A stretch of 64,000 bases of DNA, from assembly GCF_047654785.1 (NCBI RefSeq), contig NZ_JASGKQ010000003.1, positions 620,001-684,000 on the forward strand. The letters are read 5' to 3'. This document shows, piece by piece, positions 8,509 through 17,292 of the stretch. Under the pieces are notes generated by a model. That model saw only the letters and a program-made list of their open reading frames with translations. It had not been told where the DNA came from and did no database searches. Made by a program: the position numbers and the translations under genes. The stretch's first letter is position 1. The number at the start of each line of letters is the position of its first letter. The stretch comes from Pelomonas sp047654785 (GTDB taxonomy: Bacteria > Pseudomonadota > Gammaproteobacteria > Burkholderiales > Burkholderiaceae_C).

Positions 8509-10281
8509 ATGCGCCGCCGCCACGCCCTGAGCCTGCTCGCTTCCTCACTGGCCCTGCCGCTGGCCGCGCCGGCCGCCTCCGACGAAAGCCGGCGCTTCCA
8601 CCAGTGGCTGGACGCGCAATGGGAGCAGACCCTGAAGCGCCAGCCGCTGCTCGCCACCTCGCTGGGCGATCCGCGCTACAACGGCCTGCTCGTCGACACC
8701 ACCACCGCCGCCTACCGCGCCGACGCGCTGCGCGACCTGCACCGGCAACTGCTGGTGCTGGCCGGCTTCCGCAAGGCGCAGCTCGACCCGCGGGACCGCA
8801 TCTCCCACGCGATCCTCGAACGCGACCTGGAGCAGCGCCTGGCCGGCGCGCGCTTCCCCGACTGGATGCAGCCGCTGAGCCAGCTCGACGGCCTGCCGGC
8901 GATGCTCGCGCAGATGGGCTCGGGCCAGTCCATCCAGCCCTTCCGCACGACGCGGGACTACGACGACTGGCTGCAGCGCCTGGCGCGGGCCGTGCCGATG
9001 TTCGACGGCACGATCGCCAACATGCGCGCGGGCCTGAAGGCCGGCGTGACCCAGCCGCGCGCCGTCATGGAGAAGGTGCTGGCCCAGCTGCAGGCGCTGG
9101 CCGTCGGCGAGCCCGAGCAGAGCCTGTTCTGGGGCCCCGTCAAGGACTTCCCCGACGCCGTGCCCGCCGCCGAGCGCGAGCGCCTCACGGCCGCGATGCG
9201 TGCGCTGCTGGCCACGCAGGTGCTGCCCGCCTACGCGCGCCTGCTCGCCTTCGTGCGCGACGAGTACCTGCCACGGGCGCGCACCAGCACGGCCTGGTCC
9301 GCGCTGCCCGACGGCAAGGCCTGGTACGCCTACCGCGTGCGCCAGGCCACCACGCTGGCGCTGACGCCCGACGAGATCCACGCCATCGGCCTGCAGGAGG
9401 TGGCGCGCATCCTCGGCGAGATGGACCGCGTGCGCCGGCAGGTGGGCTTTGCCGGCGACCTGAAGGCCTTCTTCAGGCACCTGCAGGACGACCCGCAGTT
9501 CTACTTCACCCGGCCCGAGGACCTGCTCGCCGGCTACCGCGCGCTGCAGCAGAAGATCAACGGCCTGACGCCGAAGCTTTTCGACATCGCCCCCAAGGCC
9601 GACTACGAGGTCCGCGAGGTCGAGGCCTTCCGCGCCGAGAGCGCGGCCGGCGCCTCCTACCAGGAGCCCTCGGCCGACGGCTCGCGGCCCGGCGTGTTCT
9701 ACGTCAACACCTTCAACCTGAAGGCCCAGCCCCGCTTCGGCATGGAGACGCTGTCGCTGCACGAGGCCTCGCCCGGCCACCATTTCCAGATCAGCATCGC
9801 GCAGGAGGACACGACCCTGCCGGCCTTCCGCCGCTTCGGCGTCAACTACTCCGCCTACGTGGAAGGCTGGGCGCTGTACGCCGAGAGCCTGGGCCAGGAG
9901 CTGGGCCTGTTCACCGACCCCTACCAGTGGTACGGCCGGCTGTCCGACGAGCAGCTGCGCGCGATGCGGCTGGTGGTGGACACCGGCCTGCACGCCAAGG
10001 GCTGGACGCGCGAGCAGGCCATCCGCTACATGCTCGACAACTCCTCGATGGCCGAGAGCGACGTGGTCTCCGAGGTGGAGCGCTACATCGCCTGGCCGGG
10101 CCAGGCGCTGGGCTACAAGATCGGCCAGCTGGAGATCAGCCGGCTTCGCGCCGAGGCCACGGCGGCGCTCGGCGCGAAGTTCGACGTCAAGGGCTTCCAC
10201 CGCGTCGTGCTGACCGCAGGCCAGGTGCCGCTGCCGGTGCTGCGCGAGCTGGTCATGGACTGGGTGAAGGCCTCGCGCTGA
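8509..10281 (+). CDS. DUF885 family secreted protein (putative metallopeptidase)
   Basis: 590 residues. A signal peptide (MRRRHALSLLASSLALPLAAP) is followed by a long, mainly helical domain. The motif LHEASPGHHFQ (HExxPGHH) at about 420-430 is the signature of DUF885 proteins and resembles the zinc site of gluzincin peptidases; EGWALYAESL follows about 20 residues later and could give the third zinc ligand. The in vivo substrate of the family is poorly known. It is expected in the periplasm. The gene is divergent from mfd, with 120 bases between them that contain an AGCCCC/GGGGCT hairpin at 8409-8426 without a T-run. Confidence 0.88.
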   Translation: MRRRHALSLLASSLALPLAAPAASDESRRFHQWLDAQWEQTLKRQPLLATSLGDPRYNGLLVDTTTAAYRADALRDLHRQLLVLAGFRKAQLDPRDRISHAILERDLEQRLAGARFPDWMQPLSQLDGLPAMLAQMGSGQSIQPFRTTRDYDDWLQRLARAVPMFDGTIANMRAGLKAGVTQPRAVMEKVLAQLQALAVGEPEQSLFWGPVKDFPDAVPAAERERLTAAMRALLATQVLPAYARLLAFVRDEYLPRARTSTAWSALPDGKAWYAYRVRQATTLALTPDEIHAIGLQEVARILGEMDRVRRQVGFAGDLKAFFRHLQDDPQFYFTRPEDLLAGYRALQQKINGLTPKLFDIAPKADYEVREVEAFRAESAAGASYQEPSADGSRPGVFYVNTFNLKAQPRFGMETLSLHEASPGHHFQISIAQEDTTLPAFRRFGVNYSAYVEGWALYAESLGQELGLFTDPYQWYGRLSDEQLRAMRLVVDTGLHAKGWTREQAIRYMLDNSSMAESDVVSEVERYIAWPGQALGYKIGQLEISRLRAEATAALGAKFDVKGFHRVVLTAGQVPLPVLRELVMDWVKASR

Positions 10282-10303
10282 CGCGGCCGGCGGGCATCGC
10301 GGC

Positions 10304-10903
10304 TCAGTCCCTGCCGCCGTCCAGCAGCGCGTCGCGCAGCGGGCGGTCGGCCGGCGCGTCGCCGAACCAGATGCGCAGCACCAGCGTGAAGAACTCGTCG
10401 TCGCCCACCGGCTCGCCCTGCGGCTGGCCCTGGATGTAGAACTGCGTGCCCTTGCCGGGGATGAAGTCCATCGCGAAGCTGTCGCCGGCCACCAGCTTGG
10501 GCTTGCCGGAGAAGATCTCGATCAGGCGGGTCGTCGCCAGCGTGTGGCGGGTCATCTGCGCGCTGGGCGTGTTGTCGCCCATGCCGCGCAGGAACAGGCG
10601 CCCCAGGTCCGTGCCGGCCAGTTCGCGCAGCGCGACGAACTGCAGCCGCTTGGGGCCGGGCAGCGCCAGCAGCTCGGCCGGCGTGGCGGCGCGCCGCGGG
10701 GTGTAGAGCGCCATGTCGTAGGCCTTGAACACCAGGCGCACCCGCGTGCCCTTGCCGTTGAGCTGCAGCGTGCTGCCGTCCAGCTGGGCCGTGGGGGCGA
10801 ATTTGTTCACCGTCGGCGCGGCGCCGGCCTGCAGGCTGGCGGCCGTCGCGGCGATCAGGGCGGCCGCGCGCAGGCGCGAGGGCAGGGTCTGAAGCGGGGT
10901 CAT
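10304..10903 (-). CDS. Chalcone-isomerase-like periplasmic protein
   Basis: 199 residues with a signal peptide ending near AGAAP. The body matches the bacterial chalcone isomerase-like family, seen in GKGTRVRLVFKAYDMALYTP, RLQFVALRELAGTDL and the closing FFTLVLRIWFGDAPAD...LRDALL. Bacterial members lack a proven isomerase role and are usually annotated by fold only. The start at 10903 has a strong GGAGGA upstream on the minus strand. It converges on the DUF885 gene with a 22-base gap and lies 68 bases downstream of the RlmN paralogue on the same strand. Confidence 0.82.
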   Translation of the reverse strand: MTPLQTLPSRLRAAALIAATAASLQAGAAPTVNKFAPTAQLDGSTLQLNGKGTRVRLVFKAYDMALYTPRRAATPAELLALPGPKRLQFVALRELAGTDLGRLFLRGMGDNTPSAQMTRHTLATTRLIEIFSGKPKLVAGDSFAMDFIPGKGTQFYIQGQPQGEPVGDDEFFTLVLRIWFGDAPADRPLRDALLDGGRD

Positions 10904-10971
10904 GTCTCCTCCGGATGGGTGCTCGCGGCGCTGCGCATTCTGCGGGCGTTGCCGCGCCGGCGGGCGCGCCG

Positions 10972-12009
10972 TCAGGCGTGAATCTTCACCACCCGCGCCG
11001 GCCGGCCGACGGCTTCGCGGGCGCGCAACTGGCCGCAGCCGCCGTCCACGTCCTGGCCGGCGGAGTCGCGCAGCTTGGTCAGCACGCCGCGCGCCGACAG
11101 CTCGGCGGCGATGGCGCGGGCGCGCTCCCAGCCGGGGCGCCGGAACGGCAGGCCGGGCGCCGTGTTGAACGGGATCATGTTCAGCAGCCCGTAGCGGCCT
11201 TTCAGCAGGCGCACGATGCCGTCCAGCTCGTCCGCGCCGTCGTTGACGCCGTCCAGCAGCGTCCACTGGTACTGCACCGGATAGCCGCTGGCGCGGGCGT
11301 AGGCGTCGGCGGCCGCCACCAGCGCCTCGGGCGCCAGCCGCGGCGCGCGCGGCAGCAGCGCGGCGCGCTTGGCGGCGTCGCTGGTGTGCAGCGACAGCGC
11401 CAGCGCCGGCTTCACCTCGGCCGCGTGCAGCGCCGCGAACGCGCGCTCGTCGCCCACCGTGGAGAACACCAGCTGCTTGTGCGCGAAGCCGCCCTCGCGG
11501 CCCAGCAGCGCGATCGCGTCCAGCACGCTGGCGAGGTTGTGCGCGGGCTCGCCCATGCCCATGAACACCACCTTGCGCAGCCGCGGCTGCTTCTGCCGCG
11601 CGACGACCACCTGGGCCACGATCTCCGCGCTGCCCACCTGGCGGATCAGGCCCTCGGTGCCGGTCATGCAGAACCGGCAGCCCACCGCGCAGCCCACCTG
11701 GCTGGACACGCACACGCCCTCGCGCGGCAGCAGCACCGTCTCCACGGTCTGGCCGTCGGCCAGGCCCAGCAGCAGCCGGGCGGACTGGTCGTCCGCGCCC
11801 GGGTGCTCGCTGCGCAGCCGCACCAGGCCGTGCAGCTCGGCGAGCAGGCCCGGCAGCGCGTCCAGCACCGGCTTCGGCAGCCAGCCGGACAGCGCGGGCC
11901 GGCCGGCGTCCAGCGGCAGGCCGCGCACCCAGTGGCGCAGCACGCGGGATTCGTGGGCGGGCTTGGCGCCCAGCGCGCGCAGGCGCTGGCGGAGGTCGGC
12001 GATCAGCAT
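10972..12009 (-). CDS. RlmN/Cfr-family radical SAM methyltransferase paralogue
   Basis: 345 residues. It has a radical-SAM cluster CAVGCRFC in SSQVGCAVGCRFCMTG, the SAM-binding MGMGEPAHN, and the acceptor Cys near the C-terminus in DVDGGCGQL. These are the mechanistic residues of the dual-specificity 23S rRNA/tRNA C2-adenosine methyltransferase RlmN and of Cfr. It is shorter than E. coli RlmN (384) and has FCMTG where RlmN commonly has FCSTG or FCATG. It is not next to ndk or ispG, where betaproteobacterial rlmN usually sits. I therefore read it as a second copy of the family with undefined target, not as the main rlmN. Confidence 0.85.
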   Translation of the reverse strand: MLIADLRQRLRALGAKPAHESRVLRHWVRGLPLDAGRPALSGWLPKPVLDALPGLLAELHGLVRLRSEHPGADDQSARLLLGLADGQTVETVLLPREGVCVSSQVGCAVGCRFCMTGTEGLIRQVGSAEIVAQVVVARQKQPRLRKVVFMGMGEPAHNLASVLDAIALLGREGGFAHKQLVFSTVGDERAFAALHAAEVKPALALSLHTSDAAKRAALLPRAPRLAPEALVAAADAYARASGYPVQYQWTLLDGVNDGADELDGIVRLLKGRYGLLNMIPFNTAPGLPFRRPGWERARAIAAELSARGVLTKLRDSAGQDVDGGCGQLRAREAVGRPARVVKIHA

Positions 12010-12100
12010 GGCGGCGCGATTGTCCGCGCAGCCGCGCAGGCGACACCGCGCTTCCGGGGCGGCGCACTATGCTGGCCCGCACGACCACCCAGGAGACGCC

Positions 12101-12850
12101 ATGGCCCGACCCGCCACCACCAGCCCCGAGGAGTGGGCCGTCCGCTGCGACCTCGCGGCGCTGTACCGCCTTACCGCGCTGTACGGCTGGGACGACCTCA
12201 TCTTCACCCACATCTCCGCCCGCGTGCCCGGGCCGGCGCACCACTTCCTGATCAACCCCTACGGGATGATGTTCGAGGAGATCACGGCCAGTAGCCTCGT
12301 CAAGGTGGACGCGGCGGGCGAGAAGGTCGAGCCCAGCGACTACGACATCAACCCCGCCGGCTTCACGATCCACAGTGCCGTCCACGCCGCGCGCGACGAC
12401 GCCCGCTTCGTCATGCACCTGCACACGGTGGCCGGCGTGGCGGTCAGCGCGCAGCAGGGCGGCCTGCTGCCGCTGTCGCAGCACAGCCTGTTCCCGCTGG
12501 CCTCGCTGAGCTACCACGACTACGAAGGCGTGGCGCTGAACCCCGACGAGAAGGTGAGGCTGGTCGCCGACCTCGGCGCCACCTCGCTGATGATCCTGCG
12601 CAGCCATGGCCTGCTGACACTGGGCCACAGCGCGGCGGACACCTTCCTGAAGATGTTCATGCTGCAGCGCGCCTGCGAGATCCAGCTCGCCGCGCAGGCC
12701 GGCGGCGGCGCGCTGATCCAGATCCCCGCGCCCATCCTGGCCGGCATCCGCGCGCAGAGCGACCGGGTCATGCGCGGCAGCGGCGCCGAGCTGGCCTGGC
12801 CCGGCCTGCTGCGCCGCCTGGCGCGCCAGAACCCCGGGCACGACGACTGA
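12101..12850 (+). CDS. Class II aldolase/adducin family protein
   Basis: 249 residues. The class II aldolase fold shows FTHISARVPG near residue 38, the zinc-binding HLHT in FVMHLHTVAG, and the third His in LRSHGLLTLG. FucA and AraD use this site for retro-aldol or epimerase reactions on sugar phosphates, but many annotated members act on other substrates or are unassigned. ATG 12101 is preceded by AGGAG. It diverges from the RlmN paralogue and is followed 48 bases later by the bestrophin. No sugar-pathway neighbours suggest a substrate. Confidence 0.9.
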   Translation: MARPATTSPEEWAVRCDLAALYRLTALYGWDDLIFTHISARVPGPAHHFLINPYGMMFEEITASSLVKVDAAGEKVEPSDYDINPAGFTIHSAVHAARDDARFVMHLHTVAGVAVSAQQGGLLPLSQHSLFPLASLSYHDYEGVALNPDEKVRLVADLGATSLMILRSHGLLTLGHSAADTFLKMFMLQRACEIQLAAQAGGGALIQIPAPILAGIRAQSDRVMRGSGAELAWPGLLRRLARQNPGHDD

Positions 12851-12898
12851 GCCTGCGCCGACGGCTGACGGCGCCGCGGCATCGGGAACAATGCCGCC

Positions 12899-13846
12899 AT
12901 GATTCTTCGCGAGCGCCCCCGGGGCTGGCAGCTTTTCTTCGTGCTGCGCGGCTCCATCCTGACGCGCATCCGTGGCGTGCTGCTGGTCAACGTGCTGCTG
13001 GCCGTGGTCGTCACGGCCGCCCACCAGGCCCTGGCCAGCCACCACGCGGTGCTGGTGTCGACCATCCCCTTCACGCTGATGGGGCTGCCGCTGGCCATCT
13101 TCCTGGGCTTCCGCAACAGCGCCTGCTACGACCGCTTCTGGGAGGCGCGCAAGCTCTGGGGCGAACTGCTGCTGCGCTCGCGCAACCTGGCCCGCCAGGC
13201 GCTGCACCTCATCGACCTGCCGGCCCCGCCGCCCGGCCCGCGCGACCTGGCCGACGTGCGCGTGCGACTGGTGCTGCGCACGCTGGCCTTCTGCGTGACG
13301 CTCAAGCACCTGCTGCGCGACCGGCCCGCCGACGACACCGGCCTGGACGGCCTGCTGCAGCGGGACGAGCGCCTGGCGCTGGCCGGCGCGGCCAACCGGC
13401 CCGCCACGCTGATGATGAACATGGGCGCCGACCTGGCGCGCTGCCGCCGCGACGGCAGCCTCGACAGCCTGCGTGCGCTGCAGATCGACGACACCCTGTC
13501 CGCGCTGACCGCGGCGGCGGCCGGCTGCGAGCGCATCAGGAACACGCCGCTGCCCTTTTCCTACGCGCTGCTGCTGCACCGCACCGCCTACCTCTACTGC
13601 TTCCTGCTGCCTTTCGGGCTGGTCGACTCCATCGGCCTGATGACGCCGCTGGTCGTCGCCATCGTGGCCTATACCTTCTTCGGCCTGGACGCGCTGGGCG
13701 ACGAGATCGAGGAGCCCTTCGGCCTGCTGGCCAACGACCTGCCGCTGGACGCGATCTGCCGCGGCATCGAGATCGACCTGCGCCAGGCGCTGGGCGATGC
13801 CGACACGCCACCGGCGCTAAAGCCGGTGGACTACCTGCTGCTCTGA
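12899..13846 (+). CDS. Bestrophin/UPF0187 family channel-like membrane protein
   Basis: 315 residues. An N-terminal membrane segment (VLLVNVLLAVVVTA) is followed by STIPFTLMGLPLAIFLGFRNSACYDRFWEARKLWG, the conserved bestrophin region that includes the second helix and the neck. Two more hydrophobic stretches occur near 225-260 (YLYCFLLPFGLVDSIGL and PLVVAIVAYTFF). The DEIEEPFG motif is the acidic cluster typical of the family. Bacterial homologues form pentameric ion channels (KpBest conducts cations). It ends 7 bases before ispD, so the two may be co-transcribed. Confidence 0.88.
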   Translation: MILRERPRGWQLFFVLRGSILTRIRGVLLVNVLLAVVVTAAHQALASHHAVLVSTIPFTLMGLPLAIFLGFRNSACYDRFWEARKLWGELLLRSRNLARQALHLIDLPAPPPGPRDLADVRVRLVLRTLAFCVTLKHLLRDRPADDTGLDGLLQRDERLALAGAANRPATLMMNMGADLARCRRDGSLDSLRALQIDDTLSALTAAAAGCERIRNTPLPFSYALLLHRTAYLYCFLLPFGLVDSIGLMTPLVVAIVAYTFFGLDALGDEIEEPFGLLANDLPLDAICRGIEIDLRQALGDADTPPALKPVDYLLL

Positions 13847-13853
13847 GGTCGCC

Positions 13854-14570
13854 GTGACGTCACTTCCACCGCGCCCACCGCGCTGCTACGCCCTCGTCCC
13901 CGCCGCCGGCATCGGCGAGCGCGCCGGGGCCGGCGGCCCCAAGCAATACGTCGAGATCGCCGGCCGGCCGATGCTGGCGCACACGCTGGCCGCGCTGGCC
14001 GCCGTGCCGCGCATCGTGCAGACGCTGGTGGTGCTGTCGCCGGCCGACGACCGCTTCGAGGCCGCGCTGCCCGGCCACGCGGGCTGGGTGGCCCGCGTCG
14101 GCGGCGCCAGCCGCGCCGAGAGCGTGTTGGGCGGCCTGGCCGAACTGCGTCGGCGCGGCGTGGCGGACGGCGACTGGGTGCTGGTGCACGACGCGGCGCG
14201 CTGCCTGCTGCGCCCGGCCTGGGTGGACGCGCTCATCGACGCCTGCCTCGGCGACGCGGTGGGCGGCCTGCTGGCCCAGCCCATCGCCGACACGCTGAAG
14301 GCCGGCGATGCCGGCGGCCGCGTCGCCGCCACCGTGGACCGCCGCGGCAAATGGGCCGCGCAGACGCCGCAGATGTTCCGCCTCGGCCTGGTGGAGCGCG
14401 CGCTGGCGGCGATGGGCGCGGCCGCCACCGACGAGGCCAGCGCCGTCGAGGCGCTGGGCCTGGCGCCGCAGCTGGTGCGCGCGTCCATGGCCAACTTCAA
14501 GGTGACCTGGCCGGAGGACTTCGAGCTGGCCGGCCGCTGGCTTCACCAGGTGGGGCCGAGCAGCAGGTAG
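13854..14570 (+). CDS. ispD: 2-C-methyl-D-erythritol 4-phosphate cytidylyltransferase IspD
   Basis: 238 residues, normal length. The nucleotidyltransferase motif is ALVPAAGIGERAGAGGPKQY near the N-terminus. VHDAARCLL matches the metal/CTP-binding region and GKWAAQTPQMFR the catalytic C-terminal part. The enzyme makes CDP-ME, the third step of the MEP isoprenoid pathway. The start is GTG 13854, just after the bestrophin stop. Its last 28 bases overlap tail-to-tail with the patatin gene on the other strand. The partner ispF, usually adjacent, is found beyond that gene. Confidence 0.96.
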   Translation: MTSLPPRPPRCYALVPAAGIGERAGAGGPKQYVEIAGRPMLAHTLAALAAVPRIVQTLVVLSPADDRFEAALPGHAGWVARVGGASRAESVLGGLAELRRRGVADGDWVLVHDAARCLLRPAWVDALIDACLGDAVGGLLAQPIADTLKAGDAGGRVAATVDRRGKWAAQTPQMFRLGLVERALAAMGAAATDEASAVEALGLAPQLVRASMANFKVTWPEDFELAGRWLHQVGPSSR

Positions 14571-16735
14571 GCGGCCGACTCGCCGCCGCGCGTCGATCCC
14601 ACGGCCAGGTAGAACGGCCCGAAGCGGGTGTCCACGCTGAGGAAGCCGCTGGCCGCCTGCTGCCAGCCGCTGCGCGGCAGGTTGCGCAGGCTCAGGCCGG
14701 CGCCGTCGCCCACCGCGCCGGTCTCCAGCGAGAAGCCCACGCGCACCGCGCCGCCCAGGCCGCGCGGCATCTCGCCGATGCGCCGCGCCATCACGACGCG
14801 GGCCAGCGCCATGTTCTCGCCCAGCAGCGCGCCGTCCGGCGTGCCCGACAGCCGCAGGTAGCCGCCCAGCGAGCGCGCCATGCCGCGCTCGGCGTGCGCC
14901 AGCTCGCCGTACAGCTGGCCCGCCCATTCGCCCAGGCGGAACGCCGCGAGGCCGATCAGCGACACGTTGACGACATGCTCCTCGCCGCGCGGCTGCAGCC
15001 ATTCGATGCGCGCGGTCGTCCACTGCCCGCGGCTCGGGAAGGCGAGCGAGTCCAGCGTGTCGGTGTGGAACTCGACGTACTGCTGGCCGTAGGACTGCGA
15101 GCGCCGCGCGCCGTCCGGCACCACGGGCAGCACCACCTCGTTGCTGGCGCGCAGCCGGCCCAGGCCGACGCGCAGGTCGCCGAGGCCGGCGACGCGGCGG
15201 CCCAGCTCCAGCTGCGCGCTCGTCAGGCTGCTGGACAGGCGCAGCGCGCGCTGGCCCTGGTAGAACACGTCGTTGCTGCCGGCCTCGTAGCCCGCCTTGG
15301 CGGCGGCGAACCAGCGCGAGCCCGGGCCCAGCGGCTGGTAGAACTCGGTGTTCAGGCCGCGCGTGGAGCCGATGCGCGCCACCGTGCGCAGCTCCGCGCC
15401 CCAGCGGTTCATCCAGTTGGCCACGTGCATGGCCACCAGCGAGTAGCTGCTGGCGTCGGCGAAGTTGCTGTACAGCTCCAGCCCGAGGCGCAGGCGGCTG
15501 GCGGCCCAGTCGGCCTCGGTGAGCTTGAGCTCGACGTGGCGGCGGCCGTCGCGGTCGGCGATGGCCATCTCGATGCGGTCGAAGTCGCCGGTGCCGTCGA
15601 GCTGCTCGACGGCGCGGTTCAGCTCGGCGCTGGCCACCGGCGCGCCGGGCAGCAGCGCCAGCTCGGCGCCGAGCGCGTCGGCGCTCAGGCGCTGCGTGCC
15701 GGTGATGCGCAGCTCGCCCAGCGGCAGCGCCGGCAGCGCCTCGTCGGGCGGCGCCAGGCGCTGGCGCTGCAGCGCCGCCTGCGCGCCGGGCGCGGCCAGC
15801 GCGGCCAGCCGCGCGCCGGCCGCCAGCGCGGCGCGGCGGCCCGTGGCGATGGCGTCGCCGGCCTGCGCGAAATCCATGAAGCCCATGCTGCCGAGGTCGG
15901 GGTCGATGACGATGTCCTGCGACCGCAGCTCGGCCAGCGAGCGCTGCACGTTCTGCTCGGTCAGGATCTGCAGCATCTGATTGGCCACCGCCACGGCGCT
16001 GGTGATCTCGCGGTCTTCCAGCAGCGGCGTGCCGACGTTGACGGCGATGACGACCTCCGCCCCGAGCTGGCGCGCCAGGTCGATGGGCAGGTTGCGCACC
16101 AGGCCGCCGTCCACCAGCGGCCGGCCGCCGACGCGCAGCGGCGCGAACACGCCGGGCACGGCCATCGAGGCGCGCAGCGCCAGGAACAGCGGCGTGTCCG
16201 CCTGGTCCAGCATCGCGCCGGAGAGCAGGTCGGTGGCGACGGCGCGGAACGGGATGGGCAGCCTGCGCAGCGGCGCCTCGGCGCGGGTGGCGGGCAGCAG
16301 GGCCGACAGCGTCGCCTCCAGCCGGCCGTTGGCCGCGGCGCCGCTGGGCAGCATGGCGCCGCGCTCCAGGTTGAAGCCGAACTCGATGCGCGAGGGCAGG
16401 CGCTCGTCGTCCTCGCGGCGGCGGATGGAGAGGCGGTCGCGGTCGGGTCGGTCGGTCAGGATGGCGTCCCAGTCCAGCGATTTCGCCAGCGTCTCCAGCT
16501 CGTCCACGCTGCGGCCGGCCGCGTAGGCGCCGCCGACCACGGCGCCCATGCTGGTGCCGACGATCAGGTCCACCGGTACCTGCATCTCCTCCAGCACGCG
16601 CAGCACGCCGATGTGGGCCAGGCCGCGGGCGCCGCCGCCGGACAGCACCAGGCCGATCCTGGGGCGGGGCGGCTCGGCCGCCAGGGCGGCGCCGGTGGCG
16701 AGGCCGATCAGGGCGAGGAGCAGCAGGCGTTTCAT
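14543..16735 (-). CDS. Patatin-like phospholipase with BamA-like barrel (type Vd autotransporter)
   Basis: 730 residues. Signal peptide MKRLLLLALIGLATGAALA, then a patatin domain: oxyanion loop SGGGARGLAHIG, nucleophile elbow GTSMG, and catalytic Asp in DGGLVRNLPI. A POTRA-like segment (LPLGELRITGTQRLSAD, about 345-420) leads to a 16-stranded-type C-terminal barrel ending in a terminal Trp, as outer-membrane proteins do. This is the layout of PlpD, the founding type Vd autotransporter, so a surface-exposed or secreted lipase is expected. All catalytic residues are present. The gene is wedged between ispD and ispF on the opposite strand. Confidence 0.93.
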   Translation of the reverse strand: MKRLLLLALIGLATGAALAAEPPRPRIGLVLSGGGARGLAHIGVLRVLEEMQVPVDLIVGTSMGAVVGGAYAAGRSVDELETLAKSLDWDAILTDRPDRDRLSIRRREDDERLPSRIEFGFNLERGAMLPSGAAANGRLEATLSALLPATRAEAPLRRLPIPFRAVATDLLSGAMLDQADTPLFLALRASMAVPGVFAPLRVGGRPLVDGGLVRNLPIDLARQLGAEVVIAVNVGTPLLEDREITSAVAVANQMLQILTEQNVQRSLAELRSQDIVIDPDLGSMGFMDFAQAGDAIATGRRAALAAGARLAALAAPGAQAALQRQRLAPPDEALPALPLGELRITGTQRLSADALGAELALLPGAPVASAELNRAVEQLDGTGDFDRIEMAIADRDGRRHVELKLTEADWAASRLRLGLELYSNFADASSYSLVAMHVANWMNRWGAELRTVARIGSTRGLNTEFYQPLGPGSRWFAAAKAGYEAGSNDVFYQGQRALRLSSSLTSAQLELGRRVAGLGDLRVGLGRLRASNEVVLPVVPDGARRSQSYGQQYVEFHTDTLDSLAFPSRGQWTTARIEWLQPRGEEHVVNVSLIGLAAFRLGEWAGQLYGELAHAERGMARSLGGYLRLSGTPDGALLGENMALARVVMARRIGEMPRGLGGAVRVGFSLETGAVGDGAGLSLRNLPRSGWQQAASGFLSVDTRFGPFYLAVGSTRGGESAAYLLLGPTW

Positions 16736-16775
16736 GACGGGGCGCACCATAGCAGCGTCCGCGAGAATCGCGGCC

Positions 16776-17276
16776 ATGAACCTGCCACCCCTGCTGCCAC
16801 CGCTGCGCGTCGGCGAGGGCTGGGACACCCACCAGCTCGTCACCGGCCGCCCGCTGATCCTCGGCGGCGTCGCCATCCCCCACACGCACGGGCTGCTCGG
16901 CCACTCCGACGCCGACGCATTGGCCCACGCCATCACCGACGCGCTGCTGGGTGCCGCGGCGCTGGGCGACATCGGCGGGCTGTTCCCCGACACCGCCGCC
17001 GAGTTCAAGGACGCCGACTCGATGCTGCTGCTCGCCGAGGCCTGCCGGCGCGTGCGCGCGGCGGGCTGGCAACTGGTGAACGTGGACGCCACCATCGTCG
17101 CCCAGGCGCCCAAGATGGCGCCGCACATCCCGGCCATGCGCGCCCGGCTGGCCGCCGCGCTGGGCGTGGAGGCGGCGCGCGTCAACGTGAAGGCCAAGAC
17201 CGCCGAGAAGATGGGCCCGGTGGGCGAGGGCCGCGCGATCGAGGCGCGCGCGGTGTGCCTGCTGGCCGCAGTCTGA
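16776..17276 (+). CDS. ispF: 2-C-methyl-D-erythritol 2,4-cyclodiphosphate synthase IspF
   Basis: 166 residues, the normal length. It carries the metal site VGEGWDTHQL, with Gly-Trp where many enzymes have Gly-Tyr/Phe, then GHSDADALAHAITDALLGA and the C-terminal KAKTAEKMGPVGEGRAIEA. The trimeric enzyme cyclises CDP-ME 2-phosphate with loss of CMP, the fifth step of the MEP pathway. It diverges from the patatin gene across only 40 bases, so it must have its own promoter here instead of being driven through ispD. Confidence 0.96.
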   Translation: MNLPPLLPPLRVGEGWDTHQLVTGRPLILGGVAIPHTHGLLGHSDADALAHAITDALLGAAALGDIGGLFPDTAAEFKDADSMLLLAEACRRVRAAGWQLVNVDATIVAQAPKMAPHIPAMRARLAAALGVEAARVNVKAKTAEKMGPVGEGRAIEARAVCLLAAV

Positions 17277-17292
17277 GAGCTTGAGCGCTGAG

